Shown here: positions 22,320-32,700 of the stretch, one piece after another
Numbering within the stretch: the first letter of the stretch is position 1
Layout of the letters: the number at the start of each line of letters is the position of its first letter
Assembly: GCA_004135705.1 (NCBI GenBank)
Contig: CM014275.1
Location: 58,724,454 to 58,788,453 of the forward strand
Reading direction: 5' to 3'
Origin: Alloteropsis semialata
Taxonomy: Eukaryota; Streptophyta; Magnoliopsida; Poales; Poaceae
DNA length: 64,000 bases
Program-made: the position numbers and the translations under genes
The notes under the pieces: generated by a model
Database searches by the model: none
Told to the model about the DNA's origin: nothing
The model's input: only the letters and a program-made list of their open reading frames with translations

Positions 22320-24375
22320 TATATTCCCATCTCCTCCCAAATAATATGTACATTATATATGGGATTTTGCCGTATAAACTTTTATAACTTTGCTTTCTTG
22401 TGGCTACCTCTTAAAAATATTCAATTATAAGGGATATTATTTCTTGGCTCCTAAACCCAATAGATATGGTGAATCTAAGCTTGGAATCATTCTCATATGA
22501 ATCAATGGTTTTCCTAAATAATTTGAAGCTTTATATATAAACTGATTGCTTCTAATAATTGGGGAGCGTCCTGAATTTGAAAATTTGGTAGGATTTCAAC
22601 TAAGGTTTAATTACCATGGAAGTAAATTAGAAGTGTGTTAAAAATATCTCTAAATGGATCTTTTGTTTTATATATTATAGAATGAATATGAACTGTTGTT
22701 TTGCTCTCATTTAGGAGCCATAAAATTTAAATTTTCTTTATACATCGTGGAAGTTGGTTTTTGAAAATGTTGTTATTACACATGTAAGTGATGTCCACAG
22801 TATTGATTTGTGGTGGACAGTCATTGAGGATTTAATGCTCTCTTGTTGAACTAACATATTGTCCAAGGACTTAGATGATGTCAGTTACCCCCAATTCAAA
22901 AATCATTGGTTAAATAAATCATGTACTACTTTTCCTTTCTCTATGCACCCTTGTAGAATGGTAAACTAAACATATCCTGTCATTTTCCCATTGTGATACT
23001 CGAGTCCTTTAATTCTCAACTCGTTAATCGAATACATCTTTTACTATTTTTTGCACTCTTAACATATCAATACTTATTATACATAACATCACTACGATTT
23101 TGATAGAATTTAATTAATAACCAATACCATTAAAAGTTGGTTAATAAAACATTCATTTTCCATTTCCAATTCAAAATTAGCTAGTGATGTCTAGTAAATT
23201 ACCCAATTGTTAGTTGTCACAAACAATAAAAAAATAAAACACATCCCCTTAAACAATAGCTATAGATATATCCTCTAAAGAATGTATATTACATTCAAAT
23301 CCTTATACGGTCCATCACATATTATTCGTCCTTAAAGATGATCTTCTTCTATTCTTTTCCTTCCAAATAATATATAAATATATATGGAATATTGAACTTT
23401 GGAGTTTGTAGTTTGGTAACTTTCTTTTCTTGTGGGCGCCTATTATGCATGATCTATTTGTGTGCCTATGTTTCATTGGATCTTGCATCATCCAATAGGT
23501 ATGATGGAACTAAGGTATGACTCCTTGGAGTATGGGTTTTCCTTATTTGAAGCTTTACGATATGAAACAATTGCATTTAATCATTAGGTTGAAGGTTCTA
23601 AATTTGAAGTTTTGCAAGCTACGATTCAACAAACACAGATCTCAATTAGATGTTTTATTCACCAGCTCTAAATCATGAATATGACCGAAAGCTTGCTTCA
23701 ATCTCATTCATGAGTCTTAGAATTCATTTTAGAAAACAAAACGTAGAAAGGTCAACATAATTTGCGAGGATCTTAATCGAGAGGGAAAGTTGGTTTTTGA
23801 AATTGTGGTCACAGGTGACGCGTATGGTCTTTGTTTCGGGCAAACCCTTATTGAATGTTTAAGGTGACGTTGTCGACACTTCGGATTTATTGCTCTCTCG
23901 TCCAACTAACATATGGTCCGAAAACCCACATGCCCCTTGAAACTCGAGTAAGCCTCGGTCCCGTATTCTTGGCTTGTTGATAAATGTATACAACCTTTTT
24001 CTACTTTATGCCCATAAAAATGTAAATGAAATAGTTAGCCATTTTCTTGAGTTGTATAGCTGCATTTTGATTTCTAGGTGAGCTGTACAATTATATTGTT
24101 AGGTGGCCCTAAATGCCTACCATATACAACCTCACTGCCGTTGAATTGTGTGTTTTATTTTTTAACAAAAAAGAGTCAACAACAAATGAACCTTTTTTTT
24201 CTCCATTTCAAAATTAGCCCAAAAATCTCTACTACATTCACCTGTGCTCCCAAAATGTGTAAAGAAATTAAATACATCCTCCTAAACAACAGCTCTGCAT
24301 ACAGGCAAATCCTTATCATGATCCATCTCATGCATACTGTCCTTCACATGTTCATCATCACCTCCTATATTTACC
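22320..24375. repeat. Diverged ~1.04-kb tandem direct duplication upstream of the glutaredoxin-like gene
   Basis: Landmarks recur in order 1026-1054 bases apart: CCAAATAATAT (22337, 23363), GAAAGTTGGTTTTTGAAA-like (about 22750, 23786), AACTAACATAT (22849, 23903) and AAACACATCCCC versus AAATACATCCTCC (23238, 24270). The copies differ by many substitutions and indels, so the duplication is old. No coding frame is shared. The second copy ends about 100 bases before the coding region and may include its promoter. Confidence 0.7.
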
Positions 24376-24485
24376 CACCCATTCCATTGCATGAAACCAA
24401 ACTATCGCGTCGCGTGCACGTGTGGGTGGGTGCCGAGAAGAGGAGCTCCAGTGCGTGCGTGTGGGCGTCGGCTTCGTGTCCGGCC

Positions 24486-25683
24486 ATGGGGTGCTCCAGC
24501 TCGAGGGATGCGCGCGTCGGTGTGGCGTCGCTGTCCGCGGCGGCGCCGGCGGAGCGGCGTCAGGGCCTGCGCTCGCGCTCCCTGACGCGCGGCGCCTCGT
24601 CGCTGACCTCCCTCGGCATGTGCCGCGGCGGACACGACGGCGTGCACGCCTACTCCGCGCTGCCGTCCGAGGACGCCACGAAGGGCGCCGGTGATCCGGC
24701 CGCGGCTGACGAGGCGCTTCCCGGCAATGTTGCGTCCGCGGGGGAGTGGGCGCGTGACGCGCCCTTCACGGCGGCCGCGGTCATGGCCAGCCTCCCGGAC
24801 GCCGCGTCGGCGGCTTCGTCGTGGACCGCGCAATGGAACGCGGAGCCTACCCCGTCTCTGCCGCCGAAGCAGCTGCCTGCTCTTGACCTTGAGCTGGCCA
24901 TCTTGCCTAGCTTCCGGCAGCCGGTGGAGGTGCCGTCGCCGTCGCACCCGGCGCTTCTCTACCCCGAGCAGGACAACCCGGCGCCGGAGGAGGCCCGCGA
25001 CATTGACATGGTGGCGCCAGCCGCCCGCGACATACCGGAGGTGACTGACTTTGTCCGCGCACGCGTGTATGTGTTCCACGAAGAGATCGAGAAGAAGAAG
25101 GCGGCCCCGGCCCCCGAGGAAGCCCCTGGCTTCATCGGAGTCGGCGACGATGGCGTGGCGGCGCCAAGGCTCCGTCCACCGCGCGCGGGGAAGCCCGTGG
25201 TTGTGCTGTACTTCACCAGCCTCCGCAGCGTGCGCCGGACGTTCGAGGACTGCCGCGCCGTGCGCGCCATCCTGCGGTGCTACCGCGTGCGCCTGGACGA
25301 GCGCGACGTGTCCATGCACGCCGCCTTCAAGTCCGAGCTGCGCGACCTCCTCGCCGGCGCGGGCCCCGGGGGCGCCGCGCTCCCGCGCGTGTTCGTCGGC
25401 GGGCGCCTCGACCTCGGCGGCGCTGAGGACGTGCACTAGCCTGCACGAGGCCGGCGAGCTCGGGCGCGCCCTGGACGGGTGCGAGGCCGCGCCCGTGCGC
25501 AAGCTCGGCTACATGGAGGCGTGCACGGCCTGCGGCGACGTCCGGTTCGTGCCCTGCGTGACGTGCCACGGCAGCTGCAAGGTCTTTGTCGACGACGAGG
25601 GGTGCCGCCTCGCCGGCTTCTTCCGGCAGTGCCCGGACTGCAACGAGAATGGGCTGATCCGCTGCCCCGTGTGCTGCTACTGA
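24486..25683 (+). CDS. Glutaredoxin-domain protein with C-terminal CxxC cluster, one apparent frameshift
   Basis: The chosen start gives MGCSSSRDARVGV, a Gly2/Cys3 N-terminus suited to myristoylation and palmitoylation, as in At3g28850/At5g39865-type proteins. A low-complexity N-terminal half is followed by a class III-like glutaredoxin fold: KPVVVLYFTSLRSVRRTFED, later ELRDLL and LPRVFVGGRLDLGGAEDV. There is no CxxC active site in the fold, which is normal for this group. The frame then hits TAG at 25437-25439. One base over, the family ending continues from LHEAGELGRALDGC to the four CxxC pairs (CTACGDVRFVPCVTC; CPDC; CPVC) and a stop at 25683. Seven bases stand where a multiple of three is needed. 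It is either a sequencing error or a recent inactivating indel; the gene is otherwise intronless and well preserved. Confidence 0.85.
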
Positions 25684-26040
25684 CGGACTGTTCTTCCATA
25701 ATCCATACTAGGTTGCAGTGTTCTAATCGGAGAGGAGAATTGGTAGATTGTAGCTTGTGTATCAGTTTGATTGTTCGTAGTTTGTGGTCATCAAACTTAG
25801 TTGGATGCAAAATTAGGGATAAGGAGAAGGTAGTACTTTTGTCAGGTGTGAAATCGATGTTCATCCTCTTAGCTTAGGTTTCTAGCTAGTCTCGTTTTGC
25901 CTGTTTCAACTGTTCTTAATAAGGAAGAAAATCCGCATGCAGAATTGCAAATGCAACCCATGGCATGCAATCGTTTATCTGGCGCATATGGATTGATAAG
26001 TGCAAAATCATCTGTGTATATCCATATATTATCTCGTGTT
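25684..26040. other. 3' flank of the glutaredoxin-like gene
   Basis: Probable 3' untranslated region and spacer. No gene recognised. Confidence 0.5.
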
Positions 26041-26224
26041 GTGCATATCAAAAATCAACAGTAACAACGGTCACGTGTTATCCATGCTAAGTTTAAATTT
26101 CGAGATCTAGGGGCCCACATCCTAATAAGGTTGTACATATCAAAAATCAACGGTAACAACGGCCACGTGTTGTCCGCGCTAAGTTTAAACTTCGAGATTT
26201 GGGGGCCTACATCCTAATAAGAAA
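26041..26224. repeat. 92-base tandem duplication
   Basis: Two copies, offset by 92 bases, share CATATCAAAAATCAAC, AACAACGG, CACGTGTT and GCTAAGTTTAAA, and end CCTAATAAG. Each holds CACGTG, a G-box-like hexamer, at about 26073 and 26165. A more diverged relative lies near 27760-27860. Confidence 0.8.
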
Positions 26225-26351
26225 AAGAAAGTATTTCGGGTGATCTTCGCTCGTGTAAAATCTTATTTGATCTTTCACTCCTCCCTACTCGCCACCCATC
26301 CCCTATTTGCCACTCTCTCTCTCTCTCATTGCCCGCTCTTAATCTATATTA

Positions 26352-26673
26352 GGGCCTCTCCAATGGGAGGTTCTTGGCTAGGTCTATGAGTTTCTCTCTC
26401 ATATAGAACCAGCTACTCCTAGACATTGTGAGGGTGTCTCCATGAAGGACCACCTCCCATACATAGAACCAGATTCTATAGACTAAAGAATGGTTAAAGA
26501 GTTCATGGTTAAATATAGAGAGGGCATGAGAGAGATAGAGAGAAAGGGAGGGTGTGGGTCCCGTTTATAGATTCACCCCGGTCCTATACATTGGAGCAAA
26601 TTTTATATTTGACATCAAATAATTGTGGGTTCTATCTAAGAAACGGGGGCAGTCCTGTACAGTGGAGACGCCC
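26352..26673. mobile_element. Tourist-like (PIF/Harbinger) MITE
   Basis: The 322-base element has ends GGGCCTCTCCA and TGGAGACGCCC (inverted, one mismatch) and flanking TTA duplications (26349-26351 and 26674-26676). The TTA target duplication and size fit Tourist-type MITEs. Internal arms repeat TAGAACCAG and related words. No coding capacity. Confidence 0.82.
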
Positions 26674-26797
26674 TTAGTATATTTCCATAGCGTAGTGGAT
26701 AGCGACTCGGCGGCACTGTGGTACCAATACATGACACGATGAATTCATTCAGAACATGGCAGTAACAAACTGGCTGGTAGGTGGTAGAATTGCCTAA

Positions 26798-27166
26798 GAG
26801 CACGTACAATAAGGACACCTCATCAGTCGAATCGCCAAGACATATCAGACAAATCAAACGTGGATGAAAGAGAAATGGAGAGAGAAAGCGAGCTTGTCGC
26901 TGCTGCGCGCGCCGAGCGATTCGCTCGGTATGCGACTACGAAGCGCCGAGCCTGTCGCGTACTGACACGGTTTGTGGGACCGACATCATTAATACGACCG
27001 CATTAGTGAGCTCGAGTGCTGCTCAGGCGTTAGTGGTGGGGCCTACGTGAACTAAAATAATTGTTCTCGGAATACATAGTTGAGACTAGTTGTTGTACAG
27101 CTTGTCTACTGTGCTTGTCGGTTGATGATGTGGCTTGTCTATCAGCCAAGCCTATTAACCATGCTC
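26798..27166. mobile_element. Second Tourist-like MITE
   Basis: The 369-base element starts GAGCACGTACAATA and ends TATTAACCATGCTC (imperfect inverted repeat), flanked by TAA at 26795-26797 and 27167-27169. A three-base TAA duplication again suggests the PIF/Harbinger group. The interior includes a GC-rich stretch (GCGCGCGCCGAGCG). The terminal match is weaker than in the first element. Confidence 0.65.
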
Positions 27167-27289
27167 TAATAGTTGGTAGCTGACAGCACGGTCCTTTAAT
27201 GGCTTTGCATTGAATGTTTTATCAATACAAAAGTGTCTACGTGTTTGGAGCCAATTTCATTCAAATTTCTGATACACCCACATTGAATG

Positions 27290-28520
27290 TTTTATTAGCC
27301 TTTTTGTTGTTTATCTAAACTAGATGTAGAGGGTTCATGAAAATCGTTTTGCATGCCTACGCCATCTTGTCCCTTAATCGGCAGAGAAGAGAGACTGAAG
27401 AAAGGAACGGGACATGGGCAAGCATTATGCGTCCACATCTGCGGTGCTACTTGGGGAAAATTGCAGTAAAACTTCCACGACATATTGAATCCTCGATCAT
27501 GTTGAGCTCACTTCTCCCTTCTCATCTTTCTGACTACTCTCATTTTACTGAGTCGAAAGTTTTTGAGTTGGAAACGTTTCTAATATATCTGGAAGTTCGA
27601 TTAGAGGCTACCAAATATGCGTAACATAAAATTCTTTTTGGGGACTTGAAAAATGTATTTTTCCTGTTCTTCCTTATAGAAAAAAATACTTTGCATAGAA
27701 CCCATGACATGCAATCACATATGGTTTGATTGGAAGACCCTCTATACATATAACATGTCCATTGTGCGTATTGAAAATCAATATGCTAACAATTATGTAA
27801 TGTCCACACTAATCTTAGCAATTTCTCTAGATACAGTTTCAAGAGCCAACTACTAATAATAGGAAAAAGGATTCTGGGTGGTCTTTGTTTGCTCCATCGA
27901 GCTCAAAGTTCACTGGTGCCTTTTGTTTCAAACTAATTACATATTTCCTTTTGAACCGGTCGTAATCCCGAATTTCACCCAAATTTCCGAGACATCCATA
28001 TGATTGAATTGGGATTAGTTGGTGTATCTAAACTTTTTTTCTCGCGAACACAGTGTATCTAAACAAGGCCTACAGGATTCATGGAAATCATGCCTAACAC
28101 ATGGGTGGGCAGTGAAAAAGTAGATGGAATTCTTATTGTGCAGTTACCCAACTACAACTAGTTTTTCTAGCGATCGCGCTCTATGGGTGACATACTTTTT
28201 GCATGTCATTTTGTCCCTGTCGGCAGTGAATAGAGATAGATGAAAGAAACGGGGACTTGGACAACCATTATGCCTCCATGCAGCAATGCTTGTTGGGAAG
28301 AATTGTGTTAGGGGTTTTATGACATGTTGGTTCATCAAGCTCCCTTCTTCTAAAATCTTTTTATTACTGCTCTTTTTCTTGACTATAGAGTTTTGGATCG
28401 AACCTTTTTCAACATATTTGAAAGTTGATTAAAGGTTACTGAATATGTGAAAATAAAGTTTTATTTTGTTGATTTGAAAATATATATTTTGTGTTGAAAA
28501 TTTGGATTGTCCAAGTACAG
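27290..28520. repeat. Diverged ~0.84-kb tandem direct duplication
   Basis: Segments recur about 827-842 bases apart: CGGCAGAGAAGAGAG versus CGGCAGTGAATAGAG (27379, 28221), then GAAAGGAACGGGACATGGGCAA versus a close relative, then a block ending TTGAAAAAT/TTGAAAATA (27646, 28473). Many small changes separate the copies. No credible gene is present. Together with the 92-base repeat this is a locally duplicated intergenic tract. Confidence 0.65.
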
Positions 28521-28538
28521 CAAAGAAGTATTTGCCCA

Positions 28539-29163
28539 TTTGGTCGAAAAAAGGGAAAAGTCAATTTTACACCCTTCAACTGTAACAAGCGTATGATTTT
28601 CAACCTTCCACTACAAAACCGGACGCGATAGGCCATCCAACTATCGAAATCATACAAATTTGGCCTTTCAAAGGTAGTTTTCTATTTTCTGAGATATGTA
28701 AAAATATTGGTTTAATTTAAAAATTTCATAATTAATTCATTTAAATTAGAAAAATACAAAATTAGTACAAAAATTCTAAAAATGTAACATATACGTTGGT
28801 GCTCTATTGGAAGTTAGTTGAATCTTATTTGTTCTTTTCGTACTATTTTATTGATTCTATTTGTGCTTTTGTTTATAAGATCCAAATAATTCTTCATAAA
28901 GCACTAACATATATGTTACATTTTTCAAAAAATTGTTTCATATTTTTCTCACTTAAAATGAAATAGTTACGAATTATTTAAATTAAATCAGATTTTTTTT
29001 TAATTGTCATAAAATGAAAAGCCGCCCTCAAAGCCACTCAAAGGGCCAAATTTTCATTGTTTTTGATAGTTGAATGGTTTAGAATGTCTGGTTTTGAAAG
29101 GACTGAAAATCAGACTTTTATCATGGTTAGAGAGAGTAAAATAGACTTTTCTCGAAAAAAAAT
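28539..29163. mobile_element. Non-autonomous MULE-like element with long inverted repeats
   Basis: A 625-base element is flanked by the ten-base direct repeat TATTTGCCCA (28529-28538 and 29164-29173), within the 9-11 bases usual for Mutator-like elements. The two ends pair over about 150 bases (for example GAAAAGTCAATTTTA with TAAAATAGACTTTTC, and CAACTATCGAAA with TTTTGATAGTTG). The outermost few bases match less well. No transposase frame is present. Confidence 0.78.
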
Positions 29164-29173
29164 TATTTGCCCA

Positions 29174-29467
29174 CGCGACCAGAGGACGAGGACATGGGCC
29201 ACAAAATACGAACCCTAGGAGGAAGAAAGTTCATGATGGGCCAAAGCATTCGTGTGCCTCAAGGCCTCTTTCTATTTAACATTTTTTGCAAGCCCATGCG
29301 AAAAAAAGCCCACCGACAATCTGGGCAGTATCAACTTGCGGTTGCCCAAGATTGGTGCGTGCGTTGGTGGCTGTTGGATCCTCATCTTCTGTACCGCGTC
29401 TTCTTCCTCCGTGCTGCCGCTGCTGGCCTTTGCCTGCTCACCGGCGGTTCCGAGGTTGGAGGGTGGG
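29174..29467. other. Spacer left of the Reina-like element
   Basis: Moderately GC-rich DNA with a short serine- and alanine-coding frame but no recognised domain. It is continuous with 36214 once the inserted element is removed, so it may belong to the upstream region of the AP2-like gene. Confidence 0.4.
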
Positions 29468-29776
29468 TGTAATACCCGTGGCCACCGACGAGGGATCGCC
29501 GGCGACGTGAGAATCACACGCGAACAGATCAGGAATTTGGGGATCGGAACGAGGAAGGTTTCCTCCTCCGTTTACTGTTTGTATTCAGATAAGATAGATG
29601 TGTTCTCCGGTTTACAACTCGGCTCATATAGATGCCGTGCACACACACTGCCCAACCGGGCCCACGCACACTTACACCGCCAATGAGGCGCCAACACGTA
29701 ACTCACTCAACCCGTTCCCGCCGACGTCGCCAACGCCTTTGCCAGTTACGCCTTCCTCTGGGCTTCATGCGTTACA
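29468..29776 (-). repeat. 3' LTR of the Reina-like element
   Basis: 309 bases, from TGTAATACCCGTGG to TTCATGCGTTACA, uninterrupted. It serves as the reference for the split copy at 34913-36213. Confidence 0.93.
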
Positions 29777-32700
29777 CCTCCCCCGGCTGAAGAGGTTGCA
29801 TGTCCCCATGCAACAGCACTTGGAAAACGTTGCTTCAGAACATGAAAATCTTCCCAGGTAGCAGCAGCTTCAGGAAGTCCTGTCCACTTAATCTTCACTT
29901 GCGGCATTGCAGAATTCCCTTTTTTTACAAGCCTCCTCTCCAGTATACGTTCTGGTTCCACTGCAGCAGCTTCCAGATCCACCAATTTGGAAACATCCCC
30001 AAAGATCGGAGTAGAGTTTGGAAAGAAAGGCTTCAACTGAGAAATGTGAAACACTGGATGTACCAGGCTTCCCTCCGGTAAGTCCAGTTTGTATGCCACC
30101 GAGCCAACTCGCTCCAACACCTTGTAGGGGCCAAAAAACTTGAAGGCAAGTTTGGGATAGGGTCGATTTACCACTGAAGATTGAACATAAGGCTGCAGCT
30201 TCAGAAGCACCGAGTCTCCAACCTGGAACTCCAAATTAGAACGTTTCTTGTCAGCCTGAACTTTCATGCGATTTTGAGCAGCTGCCAGATGCAGTTTCAA
30301 CAACTGCAGGTGCTGTTGTCTGTCCATTATCACTGCAGTTACTAAGGGATCAGTAGCAGCAGAAGGATCAGGCAACCCACCCAGATTTGCGTCATAACCA
30401 TACAAGGCCTTGAACGGTGTGCAGCCTAAAGCAGTATGGAAAGTAGAATTATACCACAGCTCAGCCAAGGGTAGCCACTGTTTCCATTGCTTAGGTGAAT
30501 CATGCACCATACATCTCAAATACATCTCCAAACACTGATTGACTCGCTCGGTCTGGCCATCGGACTGAGGATGATATGCAGTGCTCATTTGGAGTTTAAC
30601 ATCATACAACTGCAGTAACTGCTTCCAGAAAGTACTCAAGAAAATTCGATCTCTGTCACTTACAATTGACTTTGGAAGCCCATGTAATCGAACCACATTG
30701 TCCAACACTACTTTGGCAACCACTTGAGCAGTATAAGGATGACGCAAAGCTGTGAAATGAGCATACTTGGTAAATCGGTCAACAACCACCAAGATTACAG
30801 AATAGCCATCACACTTGGGCAGTCCTTCAATGAAATCCATTGAAATATCCTGCCAGACTCCTTCAGGGATAGGGAGAGGTTGGAGCAGTCCAGCTGGGTG
30901 AGAGTGAGAATGCTTAGCTTGTTGACAAATGGCACACTGCTGCACATAATTCTCCACATCGAGCTTCATGCCTTTCCAAGCAAAATATTGCTTAACTCGA
31001 TGATATGTAGCATTTACACCAGAGTGGCCCCCAATCGGAGAAGAATGTAAGGCAGCAATGATTTTAGTTTGTAAGGCTGAATTATGAGCTATCCATACTT
31101 TTCCTTTGTGTCTAATGAGGCCGTGATGCAACTCATAGCCATCAGAGGTTGGGGACTGAACAGCCAACTGCTGCAGCAGATCTTGAGCAGCTTTGTCAGT
31201 AGTATAAGAGTTCAATACTTCTTGCAACCAGGCAGGTTGGACTGAAGAAACTGCCTGTAACACCATCAGATGGCCCACCCTGGACAGTGCATCAGCTGCT
31301 ACATTCTCTTTGCCTTTTCTATATTGAATCTTAAACTTGAGACCCATCAATCTGGTCATAAGCTTCCTCTGCAATTCTGAGTGTAAGTTCTGCTCAGACA
31401 AGTATGCTAAACTTTGATGGTCAGTTCTGATTATAAATTCGTGCCATTGCAAATAAGATCTCCACCTTTCCACAGCCATAATCAATGCAAGAAATTCTTT
31501 CTCATATATGGAACTGTGCTTGTGTTTTTCCCCTAAAGCTTTGCTCAAGTATGCAATAGGTCTGTCCTGCTGCATAAGGACAGCACCTATACCAGTGTCA
31601 CAAGCATCTGTCTCCACTATAAAAGGTTCCTTGAAATTGGGTAGAGCCAAGACAGGAGTTGAACTCATAGCTGACTTAAGATTGTCAAAAGCCAATTGGG
31701 CTTCATCAGTCCACTCAAAAGTCTTTTTCTGCAGTAACTTGGTCAATGGTTTGGCTAGGACCCCATAGCCCTTGACAAATTTTCTATAGTATCCTGTTAA
31801 TCCAAGGAAGCCCCTCAACTCAGTGAAATTTGTGGGTGTAGGCCACTTGTGCATTGCTGCAGTTTTGGAGTCATCAGTGGAAACTCCTTGAGAAGAAATT
31901 ATGTGACCCAGATACTCTAAGGAATCCTGAGCAAAGGAACACTTGCTCTCTTTCAAGTATAGCTGATTATCTCTCATTTTATCAAGTACTTGTTGAAGGT
32001 GTACTGCATGTGCTTCCAAGGTTGGGCTGTATATTAATATATCATCCAAAAATACTAACACAAACTGCCTCAAGAAGGGTTGGAGTATATCATTCATGAG
32101 GCATTGAAAGGTAGCAGGTGCGTTGGTAAGCCCAAATGGCATCACTTTGAACTGATAGTGACCCTGATGAGTTTTGAAAGCCGTTTTGTATTCCTCACCC
32201 TCTTTCATGCGAACTTGATGATAACCAGAACGCATGTCCAACTTGGAAAAATACTTGGAACCATACAACTCATCTAAAATCTCATCTATGACAGGCATGG
32301 GAAACCTATTCTTAACTGTGATATCATTCAGTTTTCTATAATCTATGCAAAAGCGCCAACTACCATCTTTCTTTTGAACTAGTAGCACTGGGGATGCAAA
32401 TGGGCTACTACTATGAGTAATAAGACCAGCCTCAAGTAATTGTTTAACTTGTTGTTCAATCTCAGTTTTATGGTGGGGAGAATACTTATAAGGTCTAGCA
32501 TTAACTGGTGGAGCATCAGGTAACAGGGGAATCGAGTGATCATGTGTTCTATGAGGTGGAAGATTTTGGGGATCGTGAAAAACATCTTGATACCTGTCCA
32601 ATAGTGCAGCAATAGTTGGAGGGGTAGAAGAATGAGCAGCTTGATCAACACAATCCACCAGAGCATAGGCCCAAATATCATTGCCTTTCTCCCATTTAGT

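Noticed and set aside
24402..25502. Long minus-strand frame (366 codons) opposite the glutaredoxin-like gene
   Set aside because: It is an Arg- and Ala-rich shadow of a GC-rich coding region, with no domain.
29167..29686. Cysteine- and alanine-rich plus-strand frames
   Set aside because: They run from spacer into LTR sequence with no domain.
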